From Massariosphaeria phaeospora (lineage: Eukaryota > Ascomycota > Dothideomycetes > Pleosporales): DNA of 64,000 bases. Numbering within the stretch: the stretch's first letter is position 1; every line of letters begins with the position of its first letter. The DNA lies in contig JAADJZ010000007.1 of assembly GCA_011032825.1 (NCBI GenBank), positions 558,001 to 622,000 on the forward strand, given 5' to 3'. A program made the position numbers and the translations under genes. A model generated the notes under the pieces. The model had not been told where the DNA came from. It ran no database searches and saw nothing but the letters and a program-made list of their open reading frames with translations. This document shows, piece after piece, positions 1-12,699 of this stretch.

Positions 1-1240
1 ACCTAGTGAGAGTGAGCTACGATATATGAAAGGGGGATAGTACTTGTCTTGCAAAGATGAACTTACACATATTGATTAATAGAGTGCATGAAAGCCTTCG
101 AGACATCTTCAGGGGAGCTTGCTCCTAAAGAAGTGAAAGTCTTGACGAGTTGTGCTGTGAAGGATAGTTAGCGCGTTTGACAGCTGAACGCGTGACGTCA
201 TCAGAGTGGGGGGAGTTTACCGAAGATAATGTTCATGAGCGGAAGTGTCGCCCCAGCGCAAATGGAAGCAATAGTCGAGATCAAGATGAAGAACCGGTCC
301 CGAGGCGTGGAATATGAAAAGATTCTCTAGCATAATGGTTAGGTGGTAATTGACCAGGTGAAGGGCGCGCTTACGATAAATGTCACAATGGTTCTCTTCA
401 GCGACGCTATAGCAACAGCGCCTTTGATCCATTCCATGCTTTTACTAATTCTGCCCGCCGTAGTCGCGGTCTGGCTCGACGATTGAATCATGGTCGCGTA
501 GCACCTGGATACTCCACAGTCTGAGCGCAATGGTTCTTCTCTGGTCATTTGCCTCAGCGCAAATCCCCAGGTCCTTTCCAAGGTTATCACAGAAACCTTA
601 GCAGTTTGCTAAGATAAGGCGAAAATCAGCTGTGAGACAGGAGTGACAGTCCTAAACATCGTTGTCCTCAATTTCTACAAGAGTATCTCGAAATTCATGT
701 TGATATTGGCCGTCACGCGCAGGACGGTTCCTAAGTGCTTGTGTTCTAGGCCACTTCAATGAACATAACTACAATGCCGGGTAGAAGAAGTGGATTTCGA
801 CTCATGCTGGGGCCCCCGGTCGTGGATCGTTGCTCAACAATATTCAGAAACAAGGGGACGAAGTACCTTTTCGATATGCATTATGGGCCCTCAATCTAGA
901 GCAGATGAGATGCACTGGGTCCGTGCCATGCGCATGTCCTTGCATTTTTATTCTCCCGCGAGACGAACAGGCATGCGGTCCAATCAGGTTCGGCGATTGA
1001 ATTTCCGGATGCAAAACACGCCTGCAGAAAACAAGCACTTCATTGTGGCATACTGCATGAGGGCTGCGTATCACTGGTGAGTCGGGGAAAGCCTTTACAA
1101 CGCGCTATATTGTTATCATTGACCTCTCGAACTATGATACAGTGTTTGCATGAGAGGTAACCCAATCTAATCTACTAACCAAGGTAAGAAACCTCCAAAT
1201 CTGCCGCTTGCTCGAAGCTGCTTTGCTTGTGACAGACCCA
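1..1240. other. Left-edge spacer, no gene supported
   Basis: No reading frame here is longer than about 100 codons, and none shows a motif I recognise on either strand. The stretch lies downstream of the FSH1-type hydrolase gene, so it may be its 3' flank or the edge of a decayed accessory region. A coding exon of a gene that starts outside the window cannot be excluded. Confidence 0.4.
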
Positions 1241-2200
1241 TCAACACGGAGAGATGCCACCGTTCACCTCTTCGATCATGCGGCGCACGGTGTCTCCCAG
1301 TTCTTTGACCATATGCTTATCTCGTGGCAATGTATGGCCTTTTGCATGGTCGAAGATGTATGCCGTGTCTGGATCGCACACATTGTACAGAGCCATGTTT
1401 CCATGTAGGTAGGGGTCCAAAGAGCCGACTGCGGTACGGTATTAGTATCCCTTCATAAAGTGATCCACGTTTAAGACAACTTACTGATGTGACATGTGGG
1501 AATATCAATCATTAACTCGCTTTCATCTGCCAAAACGATGCCATCAAGAGTAGGTTTCATCGGCGGCCAGCCACCGAAGAACATGGCGCATTTGAACGTT
1601 GGAGTCCTTCCATGTTCGTCATTGAGAAGTTGCTCGTGAAGCAACAGCGTCCCTGCAATTGTTGCGCCTTCTGAATATCCAACTATACCGTCAAAGGGTC
1701 CCTCCTTTTCCATGATATCGTAAAGATACTGCAAGGTGTGTGCTGCACTCTTGTCAGTTCTAGCAACCCCAAATGTCATCAACTCTCGCATCGTCATCTC
1801 TGGTGTTTCGAGTTGCGGGAAATCTCTGATCCGTTCGATAACATCGACCTTTTCGGCTTCATCGCCTTCGGGGACAATGAAGCGGTAATAAGGCGCTCCG
1901 CCAAAGAATTCTTCGTAGCCCTCCGGGGGGACGACTTCATAGGGTCCTTGGATGAAGTAGAATTCGGCACTCTCGTCTGATGCCATCTCCTTGACTAGAG
2001 GTGCTAGAACCGGTAAGTAACTTGAAAGAAATGATGTTTTCTTTGTAAAACGCACCCAGTTGGACTTTGAATTTCTAATGCTAGTTAGCCCATCCTTAGA
2101 CAATTAACATGTAGCTTTGACAAGCGAATTTCAGCATAAGGACCAGAAAAAGGCTTACGTCAATGCTTCCGAAGGCACCCGGAAGACAAAGAAATTTCAT
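1241..2200 (-). CDS. FSH1-family serine hydrolase, possible PKS partner
   Basis: This is a small alpha/beta hydrolase of the FSH1 (DUF341) family. Members include LovG- and CitA-like enzymes that hydrolyse polyketide thioesters, as well as general esterases. Four exons give 255 residues: 2159-2200, 2056-2074, 1485-2003 and 1241-1428, with introns of 84, 52 and 56 bp, all GT-AG. The joined frame begins MKFLCLPGAFGS, the family's first strand, which the longest open frame alone misses. The nucleophile elbow GYSEG puts Ser at about residue 131. A late LDPYL segment and GHTLP supply the likely Asp and His. The gene is divergent from the HR-PKS, which has no thioesterase of its own, so product release or editing is a reasonable inference. 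The 19-bp exon 2 is unusual, but it is required to restore the conserved KFKVQLAPLVKE segment. Confidence 0.9.
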
Positions 2201-4358
2201 GATGTACGATGAACGGTGACCTGGTTACAGGGTGCTTGAATCGACTATTTCTGGAAGTAGGAGATGGAATTGACGAGTCTGAGAACTGGATAAAGCGGCC
2301 AAGCTGGATCTCTGTGTATGGTGTAGGTGCTTGGTTGTATGCCGATGCCGGGTCTCGAGAAGTTAACATCGTGTCTGCGATGCCAAGAGACACCGAGTGA
2401 ATACAAGCGCATCTAAGAATCCCACAACACATTCAGGGAGTCTAAACAAAGTGTGCAATCAAACTCGCACAAGATAGTCTGGGGGTTTGATTTGCCGCTG
2501 CGATTGTGGTCGGTCGTTGGTGTGGAGTCGGTCGTCTGTAGAGGCAAGTCGAGATAGAGATGATGCTATCGGGCAATGCCCTGCTGTACCAGTTCTGGAC
2601 TAAAGGAATTCTGGACTAAAGGAAAGAATGGCCTGGCGAATAATCTTCTCATCCTGGTTGAAACATGGGGGCGGCAATATATGTTGGCGGGAGCAGCCAA
2701 CGAGCGTCCACGTGGCTATTGCCTATCAACGGTCAAACCGGGGTAAGAGATAAGCATCGGCTAATGTGGGCGCGGCAGGAGCAAACACGAGTACCGAGAA
2801 CGGCGCCGACTGGAGGTCTCGGTACTTCTGCATCTGCCATGTCGCTCAGGCAAGAGAGTGTGTGTTGAGCTTGCTAGTGTCGCTGGTCTTCTACGCTACT
2901 ACCCCGCTCGCTTACGTATCCCCGGCCGCTTACGCACCATGTGCCGGAGCTCTATTCAGACCTCACTCCTTGTCTCAACCTTCCATCCCCGATCTCATGA
3001 GCCGCGCGCCCTGAGTCCCCCGGTCCCGACCCACGAATCCATGTCGTGCATCCAAATACTGCAAAACGCCGTGTACAGCAATCAATTCTCCGACACACAA
3101 CGGCTACGACGGACCGAACAAACTCACGTTGCGCGCTGTACCTGACCTGCCGGGGAGAGCTGCCGATCTGCGAAAGGGTGGCAACACTCTGGCCTCGTCT
3201 ATGTCTCCTACTTGGTACTTGTTTCGAGTCTCGATTACTACATCAGTCATTGCGAGGCTGTGTTGTTGCAGCCGTTATCACAGCGACTGGCTACTGCCTC
3301 GGTTTCCACTAGAAGAAAAATTCCCGGGGGGCGGCTCTTCATCTAGGACATCAATATTCACCGGCTTCAACGACGTGTAGATCTGCCTAGCCAGCATCAT
3401 CCTCGGGCCATCTATCTTGATCCTACTACAAATCGTCAAGAGGCTGCCATCGGCATGGAATGGATAAGTCGAATCATCCAAACTGACAGCTGCTAGGCCT
3501 CTACGTCAGAGTAGTCAACAACCCCAACTTACCCCGACCTCCACGTAGCTCTCTCCGACGGTTTTCCCCATTATCCGCCGGCTTCCCCGCACTGAGGCCT
3601 GATATATGACCTTCCCCATGTCCCGGAGCGCCTAAAGTCACGAAGTTGAGATGGGTGGGTAGTTCAGTATCATAACCCAATTCTAACCCAATAACAGTTA
3701 ACAAACCTCGAATCTGGAGTCGAATCTATCTCTGACCCACTACATCCTCAGACGGTCCGCAAGTCCAGAAGAAGCCCGCAATATGTTGTGTTGTTATTGG
3801 GTCATGGTACTAGCCTAGTCCTATTCCGCGTCTGTCCACTTTGAACTTCAAGTATATGGATACACCATCTCTCTTCTGCACATATCATCTATATATCGGC
3901 ACGATACGATGCATATTGTTACTCAACAACTTTGGATCTCATTAATCCCAGGTGCGAAATACTAGTGCTAACATGTAGTTTCCAGTGGAGGTTAATTAGA
4001 TGATTTCAGCAAAGTGGATGTACCATTCATTAAGGGGAGATGCAGCATCAAGATCCCGGTTACAAGCATCGGAGTGACCAGGTGGACATTTAGTGTTAGA
4101 AAGTTGGGGTATCCTAAATTGTGAAAGGGGAAAAATGTATACATGGTAGCATCTCTTCCGGGAAGTCAAGAACTCAACCCTTCTCAGGCTCCCAGATCGT
4201 TCTGACTATGCGAGAGATCTCCTGGGCCTCACGTTAGCGCATACAAGGCCGTCGCTCTCCATTCCTTCTCTGAGTCGCCATTACCTTGTCAATCGCGTGA
4301 TCACCTTGCGTTTGCTGCGGCTGTTTGTGTAAGCGTAGCACGGGCAAGTGCTCTCGAG
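2201..4358. promoter_or_regulatory. Divergent promoter region of hydrolase and PKS
   Basis: This 2.16 kb spacer lies between the two divergent start codons and must hold both promoters. No gene is supported in it. A GC-rich stretch around 3530-3600 contains several CGG/CCG triplets, the kind of half-site bound by Zn2Cys6 regulators, but I cannot point to a defined operator. The short frames at 3278-3704 on the minus strand show no recognisable domain. Confidence 0.45.
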
Positions 4359-7300
4359 ATGGATCTGTACCCTCTCACTTCGACGGAGCAAGAGGGCATT
4401 GTCAACGGCGATACAACCTCTTCACCTACAACCAGCGATACAAATGGTCATCAAGAGCTCCCAGTCGAGGACAATACAGTTCACAGTCCGACCGCTAATG
4501 GGCACGTAAACGGCGACACCACCTCTTCACCTACAAACGGCGATATCAATGGTCATCAAGAGCTCCCAGTCGAGGATACTGCAGTTCACAGTTTGACCGC
4601 CAACGGGCACGTAAATGGCGATACCGCCTCTTCGCATACGAATAGCGCTAGAAATGTTGGACAGGAACTCCCAGTTGAGAATACTGCAGTTCAGAGTTCA
4701 ATCTCTACTGAGCACGACACCACCTCTTCAAATACGAATGGAGCTACAAATGGCCGTCAGGAGATCCCATTCGAGAGCACTGTACTCCAGGATTCGACCT
4801 CTAGTGGGTACACGAATGGCGCTAGCAACGGCTTCTCGAACGGCGACGAGGCGGTGATCAGCAACGGACACATTCAGCACAACAGAACTGGCCCAGGCAA
4901 TGGTCTGCCTCTCGAGGTCAACCAGGGACCGCCCGAGCACATTCCAGCAGTCCCGTATGAGACTGCATACACGGATGGGTACAAGAATGGCTACAGTGAG
5001 GGGTATACCAAGAGTCATGTCGAGTTAAAACACCAACCTATCGCTATTGTTGGTATGGCATGCAGATTTCCGGGCAATGTCTCCACTCCCGACGAATTTT
5101 GGGAGCTCTGCGCGCGAGCTCGAACCGGTTTCTCGGAGATACCAGAAGAACGTTTCAGCAGCGATCGGTTCTATCATCCGAACCCAGGAAAAAGTGGAAC
5201 AACAAACACACGAGGGGGAAATTTTCTAAAGAGTGGGCTCGACGCGTTTGATGCACCTTTCTTCAGTTTCACAGCACAAGAGGCGACTAGTCTAGATCCA
5301 CAGCAACGGCTTCTCCTCGAGTGTACATTTGAAGCGCTAGAGAGCGCAGGTATTCCAAAACACAGCGTTGTTGGCAAGGACGTGGGCTGCTTTGTGGGCG
5401 GCTCATTCTCAGAATACGAGGCAGATCTATTCAGAGATCCTGAGACCATTCCCATGCATCAGGCTACTGGTAAGTAACAAATACACGTTGTGGCAGCTGG
5501 TCCTCACGAAACTATAGGTTGTGCCATGGCCATGCAGTCTAATCGCATATCACACTTCTTCGATTTACGAGGCCCAAGTTTCACGGTAGACACGGCCTGC
5601 TCATCTAGCTTGGTTGCATTGCATGTTGCATGTCAGAGCATCCGTAATGGAGAATCTACTACCGCAATCGTGGGCGGAGTCCATCTCAATATGATGCCTG
5701 AATTCTGGATCTCATTCTCAATGTCAAGGTATGCTTCCATCAGTCTATGATTTGTACGGATCTAACAAGTATCTAGGCTTTTTGGAGAAGCTGGCAGATC
5801 GTTCGCCTTCGACCAGAGGGGCACGGGCTACGGTCGTGGTGAAGGCTGCGGACTTCTTATTCTAAAGCCGCTAGATCAAGCCATCCGGGACAATGATCCC
5901 ATCCGAGCTGTCATTACTGGCAGTGGCGTCAATCAGGACGGCAAAACTCCAGGTATCACTATGCCTAACGGCTCCGCTCAAGGTAAGACTCGCCACCAAA
6001 CCCAGCAAGGGTACAACTAAGCGAAACATTAGAGTCTTTGATTCGTTCCGTCTACAAGAACGGTGGCATGGATCCCGCAGACACTGGATATGTTGAGGCC
6101 CATGGTACAGGCACGCGAGTTGGTGACCCAATTGAAGTATCTGCTCTTCATGAAGTTTTCGGGGAAGGGAGAACCAAAAGGAAACCCTTGTTCATTGGCT
6201 CTGTCAAGTCGAACATTGGCCACCTAGAGGCAGCCGCTGGTGAGTACTCATTCATGCTTAGCATTGAAATTGCTGTAATATAAGCTGATTTCTCAAGGAA
6301 TTGCCGGTATCATCAAAACCGCTCTAATGTTAGAGCGTGGTTTTGTTCTGCCGAACTACGATTTCAAGCAACCGAACGAAAAGATTCCGTTTGACGATTG
6401 GGGATTGAAGGTACCGACCACCCAGCGACCGTGGCCGATAGGAAAGAAGTGGGCAAGTGTGAATGGATTTGGATTTGGAGGGACCAACGCACACGTCGTC
6501 CTGACCAAGGGACCGTTGGAAAGGAAGACCATGAAAGAGGAGATCGACACACAGACCCACGACCAACTTTTCGTACTATCGGCTAACGATAAGGCCAGCA
6601 CAGAAAAACTGATGCACAACCTGAGCGTTTACCTGGAGCAACGTCCTGAAGTCTTTCAAAATGATCTTTTAAGCAATCTCGCGTACACGCTCGGTCAGCG
6701 AAAGTCATTCCTACCATGGCGTGTTGCCATTGCAGCGTCCACTTCAGTGGGACTCGTCGAAGCATTGTCGGGTGGCAAAGTGTTCCCCGCTAAGCAAGAG
6801 CTCGAAGCACTCCGGATCGGGTATATTTTTACCGGTCAGGGTGCTCAATGGTGGGCCATGGGCCGTGAATTATATCGAAGATACCCAGTTTATGCGTCTG
6901 CTCTCGACAAAGCTGACGCGCATCTGGCCGCCATTGGAGCACCATTCTCACTCTTCGAAGAACTACAGAAAGACGAAAAGACCACGCAGATCAATGCAGC
7001 TCATTTGAGCCAACCGTCATGTACAGCTATTCAGCTTGCTCTTACTGATTTACTACAATCATGGGGTATTCGTCCTGTCGCTGTAGCTGGCCATTCTAGC
7101 GGAGAAATAGGTGCAGCATATGCCGCTGGATTTATCACATTCGAGGATGCCATGACAGTCGCTTATCACAGGGGACGGCTCATTCCAATTCTAAAGAAAA
7201 GATATCCCCATCTGGACGGATGCATGATGGCTGTGGGTGCTGGAAAAGACGAGATCTTGCCTCTATTGAATCGAATCCCTAGCACCGCAGGAGAGGCAAA

Positions 7301-10300
7301 GATAGCGTGCATCAACAGTCCCTCCAGTGTGACAATATCAGGGGACGCCGATGCCATTGCTGAACTCCAGAAGATCATCGAAGAAGCGCATCCAGGCATG
7401 TTCGCGAGGAAGCTGCAAATCGACACGGCGTATCATTCGCATCACATGAACCTCGTCGCTAAAGACTACACCGAGTCACTTATTTCTCTCCAAACACCCA
7501 AACCGTCTGAAGTTCGGTTCCATTCGTCACTTCTTGGTCGGCTTGCTGACAGCTCCGAACTTGATGCTACATACTGGGTACAGAACTTGACTTGTGCAGT
7601 GCGATTCGATGAGGCGGTGCAGAGTATGTGCCATCCGGTGGATGACCTGAAGACGGGAGTTAACCTTTTAGCCGAACTTGGGCCCCATTCAGCTCTGCAG
7701 GGCCCTATAAAGCAAATTCTTAAGGCTGTCGGGGGAGACGCGAATAAGATTTCATATGCCTCAGCCCTTGCAAGGAAGAAAGATGCAATCCAGACGGCAT
7801 ATTCTCTTGCAAGTACACTTTTCGTCAAAGGTGCCACGCTGGATATGGGCGCTCTCAACTTCCCTATTCCCTTACCGAAAACTCCTGCTGTTCTAACTGA
7901 CTTGCCACGTTATCCTTGGAACCACCAAAACAAGTTCTACCACCAGTCGCGGTTCACAGATGTTCACAAGTTTCAGAACGACCGTCGATCAGACATCATC
8001 GGAGCGCTGGCTAGCTACTCAAACGACCTCGAGCCTACCTGGAGAAACATTATCCGATTAGATGACTTGCCATGGTTGCGTCATCATCAGATTCAGTCTG
8101 TGACGATATTTCCTATTTCTGGCTTCGTCTCGATGGCTCTCGAAGCTGCAGCGCAGCAGGCATTGTGGAAGAACATTTCATATGACAGCCTAGAAGCCCG
8201 AGACATCCATGTCGTTACCCCTGTAATGATACCCGATAATGATCTCGAGATGACAATCACACTTCGGCCGAGCCAACAGCGCAGCATCCTCTCCTCTGGA
8301 ATCTGTGAAGAATTTCGGATCTCCTCATGGTCCAAGTCCAAGGGCTGGACCGAGCACTGCAAAGGAATAGTTTCTACTCAGTCTATCGACTTGAACGAAG
8401 TCGACGGTATTCGATCCATGCATGCGAAAGAGTCTAAGATTAGAGCGAAAATCTCAAACATAACACAATTAGCTACTGAGCCGATTGTGACTGAATCCTT
8501 GTATGAGCGGCTCTCAAGCATCGGTGTCTTGTACGGAAAGTCTTTCCAAGGTTTGCACGAATGTCGGGCTTCTGGGCAGGCTTCTACCGCGCACATTACT
8601 TTGAGCGACACCGCGATCGACATGCCAAATCACTACGAATCAAGCTATATTGTCCATCCTACATTCCTCGAACAGCTCATCGAGATGTATTGGCCGATAT
8701 TTGATGCTACAGCCACACTGGATACGGTACATCTTCCTTCATCTATTGGCAAAGTTACTGTTTCTTCGAAGCTGTCGAATTTCGTGAAGGGTCCTGGAAG
8801 CAAGCTGCAAGCACTTTGCGAGCCAGCGTCAACCCTTTCGTCTACCAGGTCGAATAATTTGTCAATGTTTGCCATTGCATCCCCAGATGGAAATGAGACT
8901 TTGATATCTATCGAGGATCTGCTCATCTCACCGATTCTCGAGAAAGACGTTGATGTCGAGGACGAAACACACCGCGAACTCTGCTACAAGCTGGCGTGGG
9001 AACCCGCTTTGCAGCCGCCTCAAATGGAGCATGGAGAGGAGAATGGTGTGTCAGTGTCTGGATTCAACGCTGATATTGTCATTGTTCACGGAGAGACGAC
9101 TCTGCAACACAGCCTGGCGACCGATCTATCAAGTAGACTATCTGAGCTCACCGGTCGTATCCCAACAACCGGCCCATTGTCATCGATTGATGCCAAGGAT
9201 AAGCTCTGTGTGTTCTTGACTGAGATTGACCAAGCCGTGCTTACGAATCTGGATGCGTCTGAGTTCGTAGCATTGCAACAACTTCTCACTACCGTGCAAG
9301 GCATCCTCTGGGTCGTCAGAGGCGCATACACGAATTCAAAACATCCGGACTCTAACATGATCGCTGGACTGAGTAGGACACTTCGTTCCGAAGGCACAAT
9401 CTTGGATTTCGTTACATTAGATCTCGACGCAGAGAATCAGTTGGCCGAAGCAGACACAGTAGGCACCATTCTAGATGTGTTCAGTGCGTCACTGGGTAGC
9501 AAGCGCTCGTCGGAAGAATTGGAGTTCGTCGAAAGGAACGGCTCGCTGCTTACTCCGCGAATCATCAACGATGAAGACATGAACGAATATGTTCACAAGC
9601 AGATGCAGCCATCAGCCACTGAGCCAACACAATTCACTTCAACCGAAAGACCCCTTAGAGGTATTATTGCAACTCCGGGTGCACTGGACACTATGCACTT
9701 TGAAGACGATGAAGACATACAGACCCCCTTACCCGAGGATCATGTGGAGATCCAGGTCAAGGCCGTTGGTCTCAACGGACGGGACGTACATGTCGCGATG
9801 GGTCATCTCTCGTCGAACGATAGCCTGGGGATGGAATGCAGCGGTATCGTGAGATCTGTGGGATCCAAAGTCTGCAAAGTCACTGTCGGCGATCGCGTCA
9901 CAGCGGTTACAACAAATGGCTCTTTGTCGACGGTTGCTCGCGCCCACGACCGTTTTCTCTTCAAATTTCCGGATCATCTGTCGTTCGAAGCAGCGGCCTC
10001 GATACCAATTGCGTACAGCACCGCATACTACGGCTTGGTCGAATTGGCCTCGCTCTCCGAAGGCGAATCTGTTCTGATCCATGACGCAGCTACAGCTGCA
10101 GGCCAAGCTGCCATTGTTATTGGGGAGATGATCGGCGCAGATATCTACGCAACCGTCAGCAATGTTGCCGAGAAACAGACACTTCAGCAAGAGTATAACA
10201 TCGCCGAAGAACGTATATACTACATTGGCAGCGACTCGTTTGCATCGGCCGTGAAAGAGGCTACGGCTACTATGGGTGTCGATGTCATCCTAAATACCTT

Positions 10301-11911
10301 CTCGGAAGGTGAGCTTCTGCGCGCAACCTGGTCCTGCCTTGCCAATTACGGGCGCTTCGTCAATATCGGAGCACGCAACGGAAACGTCCACAAAGGCCTC
10401 GATCTGATTCGGTTCGAAAAGAATCCAATCGTCATGTCTGTTGATATAGCTGCAATTGCTTTCGACCGTCCACAGACACTGAAGCGCACGCTCTCTGATG
10501 TTGCTAGACTGTTAAGGTATGGGAAAGTTCGAGCTGCTCATCCTATCCAGGTGTATGGCATTTCGGAAGCCACGAGTGCTTTACAGGCATTGCAGATTGG
10601 AAATTCGCACGGCAAGTTTGTGATAGTCCCTCGGGATGGTGATCTCGTACTGGTAAGCGCTGGCATTCGGTATTGCAAAAATCACTAGAAACATGTAGCT
10701 GACTGCGCTCTAGGCTCCACGCACTAAAGAGCAAAACAACCTGCTGCGACCTGATGCGACCTACATCCTCATTGGAGGCACAGGTGGTCTTGGCCGCAGC
10801 ATGGCCAAATGGATGTGTAGCAAGGGAGCAAAGAACATCGTTCTCCTTTCTCGCAGTGGTGCTGTGAAAGGCACGGCAAAAGAACAAATCGATACCCTCA
10901 ACGACGCTGGCGCCAACGTTGTGATCCGTAGATGCAACGTAGCGGATAAGGCCGATGTTGACAATCTAGTTTCCACGGGATTGAACGACATGCCTCCAGT
11001 TCGAGGGATCATTCACGGTGCCATGGTTCTTCATGTGAGTACAATTATGCTCATATCATTTGCGGAGACCTAACAACAAGTAGGATGTCCTCTTCGAGAA
11101 GATGACGTACGACCAATACGCCTCAGTTATCGAGTCCAAGGTGAAGGGAGCTTGGAATTTCCACCATGCCCTTGAGAAATCTCCCATCGAGTTCTTCGTC
11201 GTTATATCTTCTGCTGCCGGCGCAGTGGGAAACCGAGGTCAAGCTGCGTATGCAGCCGCCAACACCTTCTTGAACGGCTTCACCCAATATCGTGTCACCA
11301 AAGGCCTCCCTGCCTCTTCCATTGATCTGACCGCCGTATCAGATGCAGGTTACCTAGCTGAGGATGCCGAGAAGGCTGCCGAAGTCGCTCGAAACTTAGG
11401 CAGTGACACTATTTGCGAAGCTGAAGTCCTGGCTCTTATTGGCGCTGCAATTAACGGCAAGATGGCAACTACTTGCAACCATCACACCATCACTGGCATG
11501 CGGATCACAGCTACCATGCGCCCATTCTGGTCACAAGATCCGAAGTTCGTACACCTCCTCAAGGTCGCAGAGGAAGCAGCCAAGGAGCTGAATTCAGGCA
11601 AGCCCATCGCAATATCCTGGAGTGCAGCCATCAAAGCCACCACGACTCGCGAAGAAGCTGAGGATATCGTCTGCAATGGTCTTGTCGAGAAGATTGCAGA
11701 GGTTATCAGCATGGAGAAGGAGGAACTGGACATCACACGGCCTCTGAGCAACTATCCATTGGACTCGCTGACGGCAATTGAAGTGCGCAATTTCATAACG
11801 AGAATGTTTGAGGCTAACTTGCAGGTCCTGGAGTTGTTGGCTAGTGGAAGCATTCAGACACTGGCGAAACTGGTTTGCTCTAAGAGTAAGATTGCATTGC
11901 CGACGGTATAG
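4359..11911 (+). CDS. Highly reducing type I polyketide synthase
   Basis: This iterative HR-PKS has about 2412 residues in seven exons: 4359-5469, 5518-5728, 5777-5982, 6033-6239, 6298-10652, 10714-11034 and 11084-11911. Residues 1-226 are a low-complexity leader built from degenerate ~35-residue repeats. The KS starts near 227, with DTACSS Cys at about 398, then EAHGTGT and [11 protein letters not shown]. The AT has GHSSGE with Ser at about 845. The DH starts near 1150; its His is about 1175, but the usual Gly four residues later is Ser and the second catalytic Asp is Glu (about 1370). The ER spans roughly 1690-2015 with a weak nucleotide motif (AATAAGQ instead of AGGVGQ). The KR has intact GGTGGLG, Ser and Tyr (about 2193). 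The ACP has PLDSL with Ser at about 2364. No C-methyltransferase motif lies between DH and ER, and no TE follows the ACP. The product cannot be predicted. Confidence 0.96.
4446..4860 (+). repeat. Tandem ~105-bp repeats in PKS leader
   Basis: Blocks beginning with GGTCATCAAGAGCTCCCAG or variants start near 4446, 4551, 4659 and 4752, giving periods of about 105, 108 and 93 bp. They encode units of the pattern [28 protein letters not shown]. The first two units are almost identical and the later ones diverge. The units keep the reading frame and lie before the KS, so they form a Ser/Thr/Asn/Gly-rich, probably disordered leader. Array length could vary between strains. Confidence 0.85.
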
Positions 11912-12699
11912 TTCTTGCTGAAGGGGATAGTCGATGCAGATGTTGCTGCCTTTTCGTAATAGTTGGTCGGAATCGCGCTTCAAATATACTAGTAGCTATT
12001 ATTCATTTATCCAATTCTTGCTGTTCAAATTAGATCTAGATTCCACACATCGAGCTTCCCATTGCGGCGTACCCAAAAAGCAGGGAGGAGTGTTCGGTTC
12101 ATCGAGCCCACGAAGGCTTCACGAAAGAGAGTCTCCACACACGAACGAACACCACAACTCCCTCCAGCATATGAAGAACTTAGTCTCTCGGCTATGTTCC
12201 ACTCAGCATGCACGGTGCCTGTTTCACCTTAATACTATAACGAAAGAGCTGAATACACGAGCCATTCGTCTCGGCTTAGAACTGATTTTTTATAGGGCAC
12301 AATGATCTGTAATTCCAGATTCCCGGTAGAGCTTCCCAGATGCCTACATTGGAAAGCAGCTACATTGTACTCATGATCTGCGTTTTTTTCGATTCCTCAA
12401 GGCTACTCACATGAGCGATGCCAGGGTGAAACTTTACTGACTCGCGAAAGAGCAAGACGGGAAAGTAAGACAGGAATATGCGACAGTGTCTTCCAAAAAA
12501 CGCGAAGCCATCTAGGATCAAGGCCAATCAGGCTCAGTCTCAAGCGAACGTATAGTCCTTGTGTGGGAGACAGCTAGGTTTCCAGAAACCTAGAAACCTA
12601 AATGTGGAGATATATAACATTACGGACGCACACTTCAGAGCCCATTATATCGCACAGATTGATCTATCGACAAACTGCGACTTACGAAAGAAGCCCAAG
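11912..12699. other. Spacer after PKS, short inverted repeat
   Basis: This holds the 3' flank of the PKS. No conserved coding frame is visible. A perfect 8-bp inverted repeat, CTAGGTTT-CCAG-AAACCTAG, lies at 12574-12593, followed at once by a further partial copy of its arm. Nothing else is recognised. Confidence 0.5.

Noticed and set aside
8960..9640. Possible C-methyltransferase domain in the PKS
   Set aside because: The DH-ER linker is only about 230 residues and shows no SAM-binding glycine motif such as EIGAGTG; it fits a structural KR-like linker.
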